From contig NZ_CP081848.1 of assembly GCF_018982885.2 (NCBI RefSeq), positions 1 to 64,000 of the forward strand: a stretch of DNA of 64,000 nucleotides, written 5' to 3'. This DNA comes from Polymorphobacter megasporae (GTDB lineage: Bacteria; Pseudomonadota; Alphaproteobacteria; Sphingomonadales; Sphingomonadaceae). This document shows, one piece after another, positions 1 to 7,077 of the stretch. Below the pieces are notes generated by a model. The model saw only the letters and a list, made by a program, of their open reading frames with translations. It was not told the DNA's origin and ran no database searches. Position 1 is the stretch's first letter. Each line of letters begins with the position of its first letter. The translations under genes and the position numbers were made by a program.

Positions 1-199
1 CAACATCGCCACCTTCAACCCGCTGCGGACCGCGACGCACGAATGGGTCGCGATCGCCCGCGACCTGCGTGCGGCGAAGACATGGCGGGGGCGGTGGATG
101 ACGATCGCCGGACCGCCGGGCTGGACCGAGACCGGCGAAGGCAGCACCGCCGATACGATCCGCGCCGCGTGGGAAGCACGGACGGCACCGGCGGAGTAG
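1..199 (+). CDS. C-terminal end of a sterol desaturase / fatty acid hydroxylase family protein (partial)
   Basis: Only the last 65 or so codons lie in the window; the reading frame is open from base 2 and stops with TAG at 197-199. The residues read NPLRTATHEWVAIARDL, then a GPPGW tail. Sterol desaturase-like di-iron membrane hydroxylases commonly end with an 'FNP...HEW...PPGW' block after their last histidine cluster, so this is the best match. The histidine boxes that would prove it are upstream of the window. The substrate cannot be named. It is followed by a 540-bp non-coding, repeat-rich stretch, so it probably ends its transcription unit. Confidence 0.55.
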   Translation, partial: NIATFNPLRTATHEWVAIARDLRAAKTWRGRWMTIAGPPGWTETGEGSTADTIRAAWEARTAPAE

Positions 200-243
200 C
201 GCGGGACGGACCGTGGACTTAACCGGCTTGGCTCTTTCCGCGT

Positions 244-278
244 CGAAGGTTACACAAGTCCACGCAACGACCGGGTTT
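244..278 (+). repeat. 35-bp direct repeat, copy 1
   Basis: The 35 bases starting CGAAGGTTACACAAGTCCAC are repeated at 484-518 with one mismatch (G/A after the CAC). The repeat distance is exactly 240 bp. Both copies contain the AAGTCCAC octamer that is found five times in this gap. Confidence 0.85.
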
Positions 279-360
279 CGCGGCGTTTGTCGCCGCCCCA
301 CGAAGCGGAAGTCCACACATCACGTCGCTAAAGCGAGGTGATTTCGCTGATCCAAATCAT

Positions 361-436
361 CGTCATCCCCGCGCAGGCGGGGACCCATCAGCCCAACCTT
401 CAGTGGTGATGGGTCCCCGCCTGCGCGGGGATGACG
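361..436. repeat. Perfect 30-bp inverted repeat (REP-like palindrome)
   Basis: Bases 361-390 (CGTCATCCCCGCGCAGGCGG onward) are the exact reverse complement of 407-436, with a 16-base loop. The GTCATCCC...GGGACCCA core is the same as in the elements at 9916-9988 and 38467-38537 and, more degraded, at 43145-43310. This is the form of REP-type palindromes common between genes in sphingomonad genomes. Confidence 0.9.
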
Positions 437-483
437 GGTAGGAAATGCGGCCCTCCCAGTGCGTCCGATGCCCCTTCCCGGCC

Positions 484-518
484 CGAAGGTTACACAAGTC
501 CACACAACGACCGGGTTT
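484..518 (+). repeat. 35-bp direct repeat, copy 2
   Basis: Second copy of the repeat at 244-278, in the same orientation. The two copies bracket the 76-bp palindrome at 361-436, so the whole looks like a composite repeat element and not a chance match. Confidence 0.85.
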
Positions 519-737
519 TTCGCCGAAACCTCGCCGCCCCTCTCCCACGACAGTCCATTAAGTCCACACGACGGCGGCATTCCGGCGCGGCCTCGATCCA
601 GCAATGAGAAAGAGCGTGTCGCGGCAAAATACACGCCGACTCGACGCCGCGATCATAGCCGATCGCAGGTCCTGTAGGACAGCGTGGGCGGAAGCACGCC
701 GGTCGGGGCGACGGCAATGCCGCCCCGATCGCGGCCC

Positions 738-1460
738 CTAAGGCTTGCGGAAGCGCAATGCGAACTGGTCGGTATGTCCACGGATCGACGGATCGAACAC
801 CGCCTTCGTGTGATCGTCGGCAGGGTTGACCAGCGCCTTGCTCTCGCCGTCGAGGACGAAGCCGGCGGCAATGACTTCGGCCTTGACCACCGCGGGATCG
901 ATCCGGTGGAGCGTCTTGGTCACGTCGGGGGCCGCCCCAGCAGCGGCGGTGTGGTCGATGATGACGTAATAGCCGCCTGGCTTGAGCGCGGCGAACACCG
1001 CCTTGTTCGCCCCGGCGACGATCTCGGGCGCGGCATTGTGGAGGTCGTGATAATTCTGTGCGGTCCAGACGACATCGGCGCCCTGCACCGCCGGGTCGAG
1101 CAAACCCGCGACCATCGTCACGTCGCCATAGGCGGGCTCGGCGACGATCGACTGCATGTTGGCGACGGTCGCGGGGTCACGGTCGGCGACCTGTTTCGGG
1201 ATGATCGCGACGACGCTGCCGCCGGGCTTGACCGCAACCGCGAATAGCCGCGTGAAATAGCCCTTGCCCGCGATGAAATCGACGACCTTCTTGCCGTGGT
1301 CGACCTTCGCGAACTCGAGCATCTCGACCGGCTTGCGGTCGGCGTCGCGCGCGACGTCGGCGGCGGGACGGTGCGCGTCCTTGACCGCCATTTCGGGGTG
1401 CGCCGTCGCGGCAGTCGTGCCGAGCAACATGGCGGCAATCAGGTACGTCGTCGCGCGCAT
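738..1460 (-). CDS. Secreted class I methyltransferase-like protein (COG4798 type)
   Basis: A 240-residue protein with a cleavable signal peptide (MRATTYLIAAMLL... ending TAHP) followed by a Rossmann-like fold resembling predicted SAM-dependent methyltransferases exported to the periplasm. Motif I reads VVDFIAGKGYFT, with the glycine-rich turn somewhat altered, and DVVWTAQNYHDLHN resembles the later strand of the family. The ATG at 1460 was chosen because GGGAGG lies seven bases upstream; the in-frame TTG five codons earlier contains that ribosome site inside it. Substrate is unknown. It stands alone, downstream of the repeat region and convergent to nothing; the next gene leftward on the same strand is separated by a 60-bp gap. 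Confidence 0.75.
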   Translation of the reverse strand: MRATTYLIAAMLLGTTAATAHPEMAVKDAHRPAADVARDADRKPVEMLEFAKVDHGKKVVDFIAGKGYFTRLFAVAVKPGGSVVAIIPKQVADRDPATVANMQSIVAEPAYGDVTMVAGLLDPAVQGADVVWTAQNYHDLHNAAPEIVAGANKAVFAALKPGGYYVIIDHTAAAGAAPDVTKTLHRIDPAVVKAEVIAAGFVLDGESKALVNPADDHTKAVFDPSIRGHTDQFALRFRKP

Positions 1461-1520
1461 ATCGAAACCTCCCAAGTTATTCGCCTGTCGATACCCGATC
1501 GTAACGCCGCCGCGAAGGGC

Positions 1521-2165
1521 TCAACCGGATTTTGGCTTCGCCTCGGCGGCCGTTGCCTCGGGTTCGGGCTCGGCCGCGGGCTTGGGCAGCTGCGCCGCAA
1601 AGCGCGCGTCGACCGCCGCCTGGAGGTCGTCCCCGGCGCGCCGGACCAGCGACACGCCCTCGATCGCGACCGCGTCGGAGCGAAGCAGGCGTTCGTGAAG
1701 TGTATAGCCGATGTCGTAGACCGCGCGGTCGGTCCGCGTCGCATCGCCGGCGACATAGCTCGTCTCGATCCCGAGCGCGAGCCGGTGCCGCCCGGCGTGG
1801 AGCTTGGTTCCCTTGAGCGCGGCGCGAAGCCCGCTTTCGAACCACGCCGCCTCGATCCGCGCATTGCCGGTGGTGTCGACCGCGTCGGCGCGGACGCTCG
1901 TGGGGAAGCGGATCGTCTGGGTCTGGATGACGTCGTCGGCCGACGCCGGGTGGAGCTCGATCCGGTCGTGCGCGTCGGACAGCGTGCCGGTCAGGACGAG
2001 CGGCTTTTCCTTCGCCGGCGCGGCGGTGGGCGGCTTCGGCGGCGCGACCCGCTCCTCATGCGCATCCCAATAGCTCAGCCCCGAGATCACCAGCGCGGCG
2101 ATCCCGATAATCTCCCCCATCGTGATCCAGCGGCGGCGGGTACGGGCTTCGGGGGTCTCGGTCAT
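1521..2165 (-). CDS. Membrane-anchored protein of unknown function
   Basis: A 214-residue protein with an arginine-rich N-terminus (residues 9-12) and one hydrophobic segment (about 16-32, EIIGIAALVISGLSYWDA), so it is predicted to sit in the inner membrane with most of the chain outside. A proline/alanine linker (about 40-54) precedes a compact domain (about 56-185), and the tail (190-214) is again rich in P, A, E and K. I do not recognise the domain. Similar signal-anchored proteins of unknown role are common in sphingomonads. High third-position GC and a normal start support it being a real gene. Confidence 0.7.
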   Translation of the reverse strand: MTETPEARTRRRWITMGEIIGIAALVISGLSYWDAHEERVAPPKPPTAAPAKEKPLVLTGTLSDAHDRIELHPASADDVIQTQTIRFPTSVRADAVDTTGNARIEAAWFESGLRAALKGTKLHAGRHRLALGIETSYVAGDATRTDRAVYDIGYTLHERLLRSDAVAIEGVSLVRRAGDDLQAAVDARFAAQLPKPAAEPEPEATAAEAKPKSG

Positions 2166-2265
2166 GCGCGGTGTTGTAGCGGACCGACACGGGCCGGGGC
2201 CACAAGAATTCCGCGATCACAGCTTTGCATGCGTGCCGATAGCGGAGAAGTCAGATGCAGCTCGA

Positions 2266-3033
2266 TCAGAGATCGGCGGCTGAGCGGCCAGCGACTTTTG
2301 CGGGGCGCGACAGCGTTGCGCCGATGAGTTTTTCATAGGCCTCCTCGGGCGCGCCGTAGCTGTCCGACGCGAGGTCGCGCAGCCCGCCGAGGTCGCGCAA
2401 CGTGACGAAGCCGCGTCGCGTCGCGATCAATCCGGCCCCCGACAGCGAGGCCAGGGCCTCGGTCACGCCCGAACGCCGGACGTTAAGCATCAACGACAGG
2501 AATTCGTGGGTCAGGGCGACCTCATCGCCGTCGATCCGGTCGAAACACATCAGCAGCCACCGCGCGAGCCGCTCCTCGACGCTGTGCGCGGCGTTGGACA
2601 AGGCCGTGTGCGCGACCTGAACGATGAACGCCTGGACATAGCGCAACAGCAACTGGTTGAGCGTCGGGCTTGCCGCGATCGCCTGCTGCAGGACCAGTGT
2701 CGGGATCGAAAAGCCGGTTCCGGCAACCTGGATATAGCATTGTATCGTCGCGGCCGTGCTGCCGAGCAGGGTCGCAATGTCGACGAAGCCGCATCGCCCG
2801 ATAAAGCCCGACTCACTCTGATGACCGTCGGGCGACATCGCCACGACCGACGCAATCGCGGTTTCGAAGAACCAGTTCGTGGCGATGTCCACGTTCGGCT
2901 CGCTCAACGGCTTCTTCGCCGGGAGGTCGACTGTCGTCAGATGCGGCGCGAGCAACGCAAAGTCACCTGGCGACATCGTCCGCAGCAAAAGATTCCGCAC
3001 GCGCGACTGGTCCGGTGGAATACTCACTGTCAT
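2266..3033 (-). CDS. Crp/Fnr family transcriptional regulator
   Basis: A 255-residue regulator with an N-terminal cyclic-nucleotide-binding-like beta roll (about 15-130) and a C-terminal winged helix (about 155-225). The helix-turn-helix is readable as LTHEFLSLMLNVRRSGVTEAL, followed by the LSGAGLIATRRGFVTLRD wing. There is no N-terminal cysteine cluster, so it is not an oxygen-sensing FNR with an iron-sulfur centre. The cAMP-binding signature is also not clear, which fits the large group of Crp/Fnr proteins with unknown ligand. AAGGGG precedes the ATG. It is transcribed leftward with a long upstream gap that may hold its control sites; no regulated neighbour is obvious. Confidence 0.9.
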   Translation of the reverse strand: MTVSIPPDQSRVRNLLLRTMSPGDFALLAPHLTTVDLPAKKPLSEPNVDIATNWFFETAIASVVAMSPDGHQSESGFIGRCGFVDIATLLGSTAATIQCYIQVAGTGFSIPTLVLQQAIAASPTLNQLLLRYVQAFIVQVAHTALSNAAHSVEERLARWLLMCFDRIDGDEVALTHEFLSLMLNVRRSGVTEALASLSGAGLIATRRGFVTLRDLGGLRDLASDSYGAPEEAYEKLIGATLSRPAKVAGRSAADL

Positions 3034-3261
3034 CGCCCCTTGGGGCGAAGGTCGATCGTCGCCGATCGATTCGCCCGGTGCCAGGCGAGTGAACTCTCAC
3101 GCGGTGGAGCCTCTATAACACTTCCGCAACAAACCAACGTACGGCAACGAACAGATCGGAATGCCGCCGGTCAGCCCTCGTTAACCGCGGCAGCCCTGGC
3201 CGGCAGACACACGAGACTGCTTTCCCTCACGCGGCGAGCGGGCGGCGATTGCAGCGCAATG
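3034..3261. other. Intergenic region upstream of the Crp/Fnr gene
   Basis: About 230 bp between the regulator and the small frame at 3262-3402. I see no terminator and no recognisable Crp-type palindrome, only the likely leader and promoter of the regulator gene. Confidence 0.4.
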
Positions 3262-3402
3262 TCATGGATCGTCCGTGTGGCAGCGCGCATCGGGCGCGTC
3301 GGGCGCGGGGCGATAGTCGCCGTTGCTGACGCGCGCGACGGCGGCAGGCACGCGCTGCTCGATCATCCGACGCCAGCCGCCCTTGAGGATCGTGCTCACC
3401 AT
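3262..3402 (-). CDS. Possible small protein, 46 residues
   Basis: An open frame from ATG at 3402 to TGA at 3262, reading MVSTILKGGW then RRMIEQRVPAAVARVSNGDY and a D/P-rich tail. About 40 of 45 codons end in G or C, the same bias as the neighbouring genes, and the amphipathic first half looks protein-like. Against it, there is no good ribosome-binding site and the gene would be very short. It lies just past the amtB terminator, so it would need its own promoter. Function unknown. Confidence 0.3.
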   Translation of the reverse strand: MVSTILKGGWRRMIEQRVPAAVARVSNGDYRPAPDAPDARCHTDDP

Positions 3403-3483
3403 CAACCCGCGCGGCCTGCGGAAGCCAGGCTCGAGCGCGGTGATGGAGTCTTGGCGACCTTATTCCCGGCGCGGCCCACCGCC

Positions 3484-3515
3484 AAAAAAAAGGCCGGATG
3501 GTTGCCCATCCGGCC
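3484..3515 (-). terminator. Intrinsic terminator of glnK-amtB
   Basis: On the minus strand a perfect 10-bp stem (3492-3501 with 3506-3515, sequence GGCCGGATGG) with a 4-base loop is followed directly by eight T residues (A8 at 3484-3491 on the plus strand). It begins 28 bases beyond the amtB stop codon, the ideal place for ending the operon. Confidence 0.93.
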
Positions 3516-3543
3516 CAGTCTGGTTTCCTTGGGGAGGAACTGG

Positions 3544-4977
3544 TCAATAGTTGTAGGCGCGCTCTCCGTGCGAGGTGATGTCGAGGCCTTCGCGCTCGGC
3601 TTCCTCGGAGGGACGCAGCCCCATCGTCTTGTCGATGATGAAGTAGAGAATGGCGGAACCGATGCCCGACCACAGCAGGGTCAGGACGACCGCCTTCACC
3701 TGGATGAACAGCTGCGACACGATGCTGTAGTCCTCGGGCTTGATCGCGGCATAGGGGAACACGGTGTAGTCGATCGTGCCCTGCCCGCCGAGCATCGGCG
3801 CGGCGACGACTGCGGTTGCCAGTGCGCCGACGATCCCGCCGATGCAGTGGACCCCGAAGACGTCGAGCGTGTCGTCGTACTTGAACTTCGACTTCACGGT
3901 CGAGACGAAGAAGAAGCAGATCGGCGAGACGACGAAGCCGAGGACGATCGACGTCATCGGCGCGGCGAACCCGCTGGCCGGGGTGATCGCCACCAGTCCG
4001 GCGACGGCTCCCGAGGCGGCGCCGAGCATCGACGGCTTGCCGTGGACGATCTGGTCGACGAGCGCCCAGCTGATCGCGGCGGCGGCGGTGGCGACGAAGG
4101 TGTTGATGAACGCCGTCGCGGTGACGCCGTTCGCTTCGAGGTTCGACCCTGCGTTGAACCCGAACCAGCCCACCCACAGCAGGCTGGCGCCGATCATCGT
4201 CATCGTCAGCGAATGCGGCGGGGTGGCTTCCTTGCCGTAACCGAGGCGCTTGCCGATCATGATGCAGCCGACGAGGCCCGCGATCCCGGCGTTGATGTGG
4301 ACGACGGTGCCACCGGCGAAGTCGAGCGCGCCCATGTTGAACAGGAAGCCCGCGTCGGTCTTGGCATCGGGCAGGAAGTCCGGTCCGGCGAAGTACCAGA
4401 CCATGTGCGCGATCGGGAAGTAAACGATCGTCATCCACAGCACGACGAAGACCATCAGCGAGGAGAACTTCACCCGCTCGGCGAACGCCCCGACGATCAG
4501 CGCCGGGGTGATGCACGCGAAGGTCATCTGGAAGACGACGTACGCATATTCAGGGATGTAGACATTGTTCGAGAAGGTCGCGGCGTAGGTCGACGACGAC
4601 ACGCCCATCAGCATGGCCTTGGACAGGCCGCCGAAGAACTGCGTCGGCCCGGGGGTGAAGGCCTCCGAATAGCCCCAGCAGCACCAGATCACCGCGACGA
4701 TCGAAACGATCATGAAGACCTGCATCAGCACGCTGAGCATGTTCTTGGTCCGCACGAGGCCACCGTAGAACAGCGCGAGGCCCGGCACCGACATCATCAG
4801 CACGAGCAGCGTCGACACGAGCATCCACGACGTGTCGCCCTTGTTCGACATGTCGGCCTGCTGAAGCGCGGTCGGCGCCTTGATCAGCGCCGCGGCGGCC
4901 CAGGCGGGCGTCGCCAGCGTGATTGCCGTGACGGCGGCAACCCCCGGCGCGATAAGGTTCTTCAGACTGAGTTTCAT
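3544..4977 (-). CDS. amtB: Ammonium transporter AmtB
   Basis: A 477-residue trimeric ammonium channel of the inner membrane. A signal-like segment (about 1-27, MKLSLKNLIAPGV to TPAWA) precedes 11 membrane helices. Family hallmarks are present: LALFYGGLVR in the first helices, the twin pore histidines in IAHMVW and VFGVHCIGGIVGA, and the conserved WFGFNAGS block. The ATG at 4977 lies 16 bases after the glnK stop codon, and the longer upstream frame would read into glnK, so this start is preferred. GlnK normally binds AmtB and blocks the pore when nitrogen is plentiful. Expression comes from the sigma-54 promoter in front of glnK and ends at the terminator at 3484-3515. Confidence 0.97.
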   Translation of the reverse strand: MKLSLKNLIAPGVAAVTAITLATPAWAAAALIKAPTALQQADMSNKGDTSWMLVSTLLVLMMSVPGLALFYGGLVRTKNMLSVLMQVFMIVSIVAVIWCCWGYSEAFTPGPTQFFGGLSKAMLMGVSSSTYAATFSNNVYIPEYAYVVFQMTFACITPALIVGAFAERVKFSSLMVFVVLWMTIVYFPIAHMVWYFAGPDFLPDAKTDAGFLFNMGALDFAGGTVVHINAGIAGLVGCIMIGKRLGYGKEATPPHSLTMTMIGASLLWVGWFGFNAGSNLEANGVTATAFINTFVATAAAAISWALVDQIVHGKPSMLGAASGAVAGLVAITPASGFAAPMTSIVLGFVVSPICFFFVSTVKSKFKYDDTLDVFGVHCIGGIVGALATAVVAAPMLGGQGTIDYTVFPYAAIKPEDYSIVSQLFIQVKAVVLTLLWSGIGSAILYFIIDKTMGLRPSEEAEREGLDITSHGERAYNY

Positions 4978-4993
4978 GGTTGCCTGCACCCCC

Positions 4994-5473
<480 letters not shown>

Positions 5474-5476
5474 TTA

Positions 5477-6274
5477 TCAGGCGTCGAGCGCGACGATCTC
5501 CGGCCACGCTTCGGCAACAGCGGCGGCACCGATGTCGATCAGTTCGTTGGCCTTGGTGAAGTTGCGGACGTGGAAGTGCCCGACCGGGAGCGCGAGTTCG
5601 AGGTCGGGCGGGTCGAGCAGCAGCGACTTCCGTGCGAGTTCGGCGAGGAGCAAACTGATCCCGGCGCGGCCGACGCGCATCGGCGTCAGGATGCGCAATC
5701 GCGCGGGCAGCCCCTTCTCGGCGCGGCGCAAATAGTCGCCCTGGAGGTTGATCGCGATGACCGGCGCGGTGCTCAAGGCGCGGACGGCGCGGACCGGGAC
5801 CGGCGTGACGACGCCGCCGTCGACGAGGACCTGCCCGCTGCGGCGGAGTGGCGGGAAGATGCCGGGGATTGCGATCGACGCGCGGACCGCCTCGACGACC
5901 GAGCCGCGCGTCATCACGACTTCGTGGCCGGTGATGAGATCGGCGGCGACGACGGCGCACGGGATGAACAGGTCCTGCAGCTCGGCGTGACCGAAATGGC
6001 GGAGGAGTTCGCGTGCGACCGCGCGCCCGCCGAGAAGCGAGCCGCGGCGCAAATCGACGTCAATGTAGCGCATCACCTGCCGCCCGCCGGTCGACCGCGC
6101 CAGGTCCTCGAGGACGCCGAGGCGGTCGGCAGCGAGGCAGACCGCGGCGATCGCGCCGATCGAGGTTCCCGCGATCGCGTCGATCGTCACGCCACGCGCA
6201 GTCAGTTCGCGCAGCACCCCGATATGCGCCCAGCCGAGCCCCGCTCCGCCGCCGAGCGCCAATGCGCGTTTCAC
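5477..6274 (-). CDS. Patatin-like phospholipase
   Basis: A 265-residue serine acyl hydrolase of the bacterial patatin type. The glycine-rich oxyanion loop reads ALGGGAGLGWAHIGVL, the nucleophile sits in GTSIGAI (GxSxG) near residue 40, and the catalytic aspartate is in LVDGGVV. There is no signal peptide, so it is probably cytoplasmic and acts on phospholipid or another lipid ester. It starts with GTG at 6274, overlapping the stop of the DUF2007 gene by four bases (GTGA), and is the last gene of the leftward tldD operon. Confidence 0.9.
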   Translation of the reverse strand: MKRALALGGGAGLGWAHIGVLRELTARGVTIDAIAGTSIGAIAAVCLAADRLGVLEDLARSTGGRQVMRYIDVDLRRGSLLGGRAVARELLRHFGHAELQDLFIPCAVVAADLITGHEVVMTRGSVVEAVRASIAIPGIFPPLRRSGQVLVDGGVVTPVPVRAVRALSTAPVIAINLQGDYLRRAEKGLPARLRILTPMRVGRAGISLLLAELARKSLLLDPPDLELALPVGHFHVRNFTKANELIDIGAAAVAEAWPEIVALDA

Positions 6275-6522
6275 GGTGCGGCGTCGTCCGCGACGGCGGC
6301 ACCAGACGCCTCTGCTGCAGCTTCGAGGTCGTCGAGCAGGGCGCGGGCGGCGGGCTCGTCGGCCTCGTCGACCATCAGCCGGACCCCCGACAGCCCGCTG
6401 CCGATGACCGAGGCGATGCCGCCGTCGAACAGCACGGCCTCGATCCCGGCAGTCTCGAGCCGGGCGCGGGCGATCTCGCCCGCCATCCGGTCGAACAGCG
6501 TTTCGACGACGACGAGCGCCAT
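6271..6522 (-). CDS. DUF2007 family putative signal-transducing protein
   Basis: An 83-residue protein matching the small ferredoxin-like DUF2007 domain: VVVETLFDRMAGEIARARLE, then AGIEAVLFDGGIASVIG and GVRLMVDEADEPAARALL. The domain is thought to bind or signal, but its role is not established. The ATG at 6522 overlaps the stop of the PNPOx-like gene (TGATG), and its own stop overlaps the patatin start, so translation of the three genes is coupled. The C-terminal 15 residues are alanine-rich and less conserved in character. Confidence 0.8.
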   Translation of the reverse strand: MALVVVETLFDRMAGEIARARLETAGIEAVLFDGGIASVIGSGLSGVRLMVDEADEPAARALLDDLEAAAEASGAAVADDAAP

Positions 6523-7070
6523 CAGGCGGGCACCTCCGACGGCGGGCGCGTCGGCAGGCCGTCGATGCTCCGCGTCCGCGTCTCCCACTTCGCGAGATTC
6601 TCGGCGGGGGTCGTCGTTGCATAATGTTTGCGCAGCGTTTGGCGTTCGCGGTCGAAGGTCATCAGCGGCACGGCGTACCCGCACGACGACTGGATCGAGT
6701 CGACCGTGATGTCGAAGATCTGCCGGACCCCGGTCTCGATCGTGAACAGGCCGGCAAGATCGGCCCAGTCGGCGTCCTGCGGCAGCACTGCCCGGCCCCG
6801 GCCGTACAGCCGGACGATCAGCGCCGAACGGTCGAAGGCGCAGAACATCAGCGTGATCCGGCCGTCTTCGAGCAAATGCGCGTTGGTCTCGTTGCCCGAT
6901 CCGCCCCAGTCGAGATAGGCGACGCGGTTCGGCCCAAGCACGCGGAAGCTGTCCATCCCCTTGGGGCTGAGATTGATCCGCGCGTCGGGGGCGGCGGTCG
7001 CGACGAAGAACACCGGCTGCTTCTCGACAAAGGCGCGGAGCTTGGCGTCGAGCTGGTCGAAAAACTTCAC
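6522..7070 (-). CDS. Pyridoxamine 5'-phosphate oxidase-related FMN-binding protein
   Basis: A 182-residue split-barrel protein. The opening KFFDQLDAKLRAFVEKQPVF followed by FVATAAPDARINLSPKGMDSFRVLGPNRVAYLDWGGSGNET is typical of the PNPOx-like family that binds FMN or F420, often annotated only as 'pyridoxamine 5-phosphate oxidase family'. It lacks the full set of substrate residues of true PdxH, so a specific reaction is not proposed. Start is GTG at 7070, eight bases after the tldD stop, inside the same operon. Confidence 0.85.
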   Translation of the reverse strand: MKFFDQLDAKLRAFVEKQPVFFVATAAPDARINLSPKGMDSFRVLGPNRVAYLDWGGSGNETNAHLLEDGRITLMFCAFDRSALIVRLYGRGRAVLPQDADWADLAGLFTIETGVRQIFDITVDSIQSSCGYAVPLMTFDRERQTLRKHYATTTPAENLAKWETRTRSIDGLPTRPPSEVPA

Positions 7071-7077
7071 CGCGCCG

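Larger units (their letters stand above)
200..737. other. Repeat-rich intergenic region without a supported gene
   Basis: This 538-bp gap has no frame with normal codon bias or a plausible start. It contains a perfect 30-bp inverted repeat (361-390 and 407-436), a 35-bp direct repeat (244-278 and 484-518, one mismatch) and five copies of AAGTCCAC or its complement (213-220 reversed, 256, 309, 496, 560). At 604-616 and 673-684 it carries two short blocks, ATGAGAAAGAGCG and TGTAGGACAGCG, that recur in the same order near 62888-62963. The short frames across it translate into the arginine-rich products typical of palindromic repeats. Confidence 0.7.

Noticed and set aside
320-634. 104-codon minus-strand frame in the first gap
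   Set aside because: Its middle (PRAGGDPSPL...PRLRGDD) is the typical translation of a GTCATCCCCGC palindrome; it has no other support.
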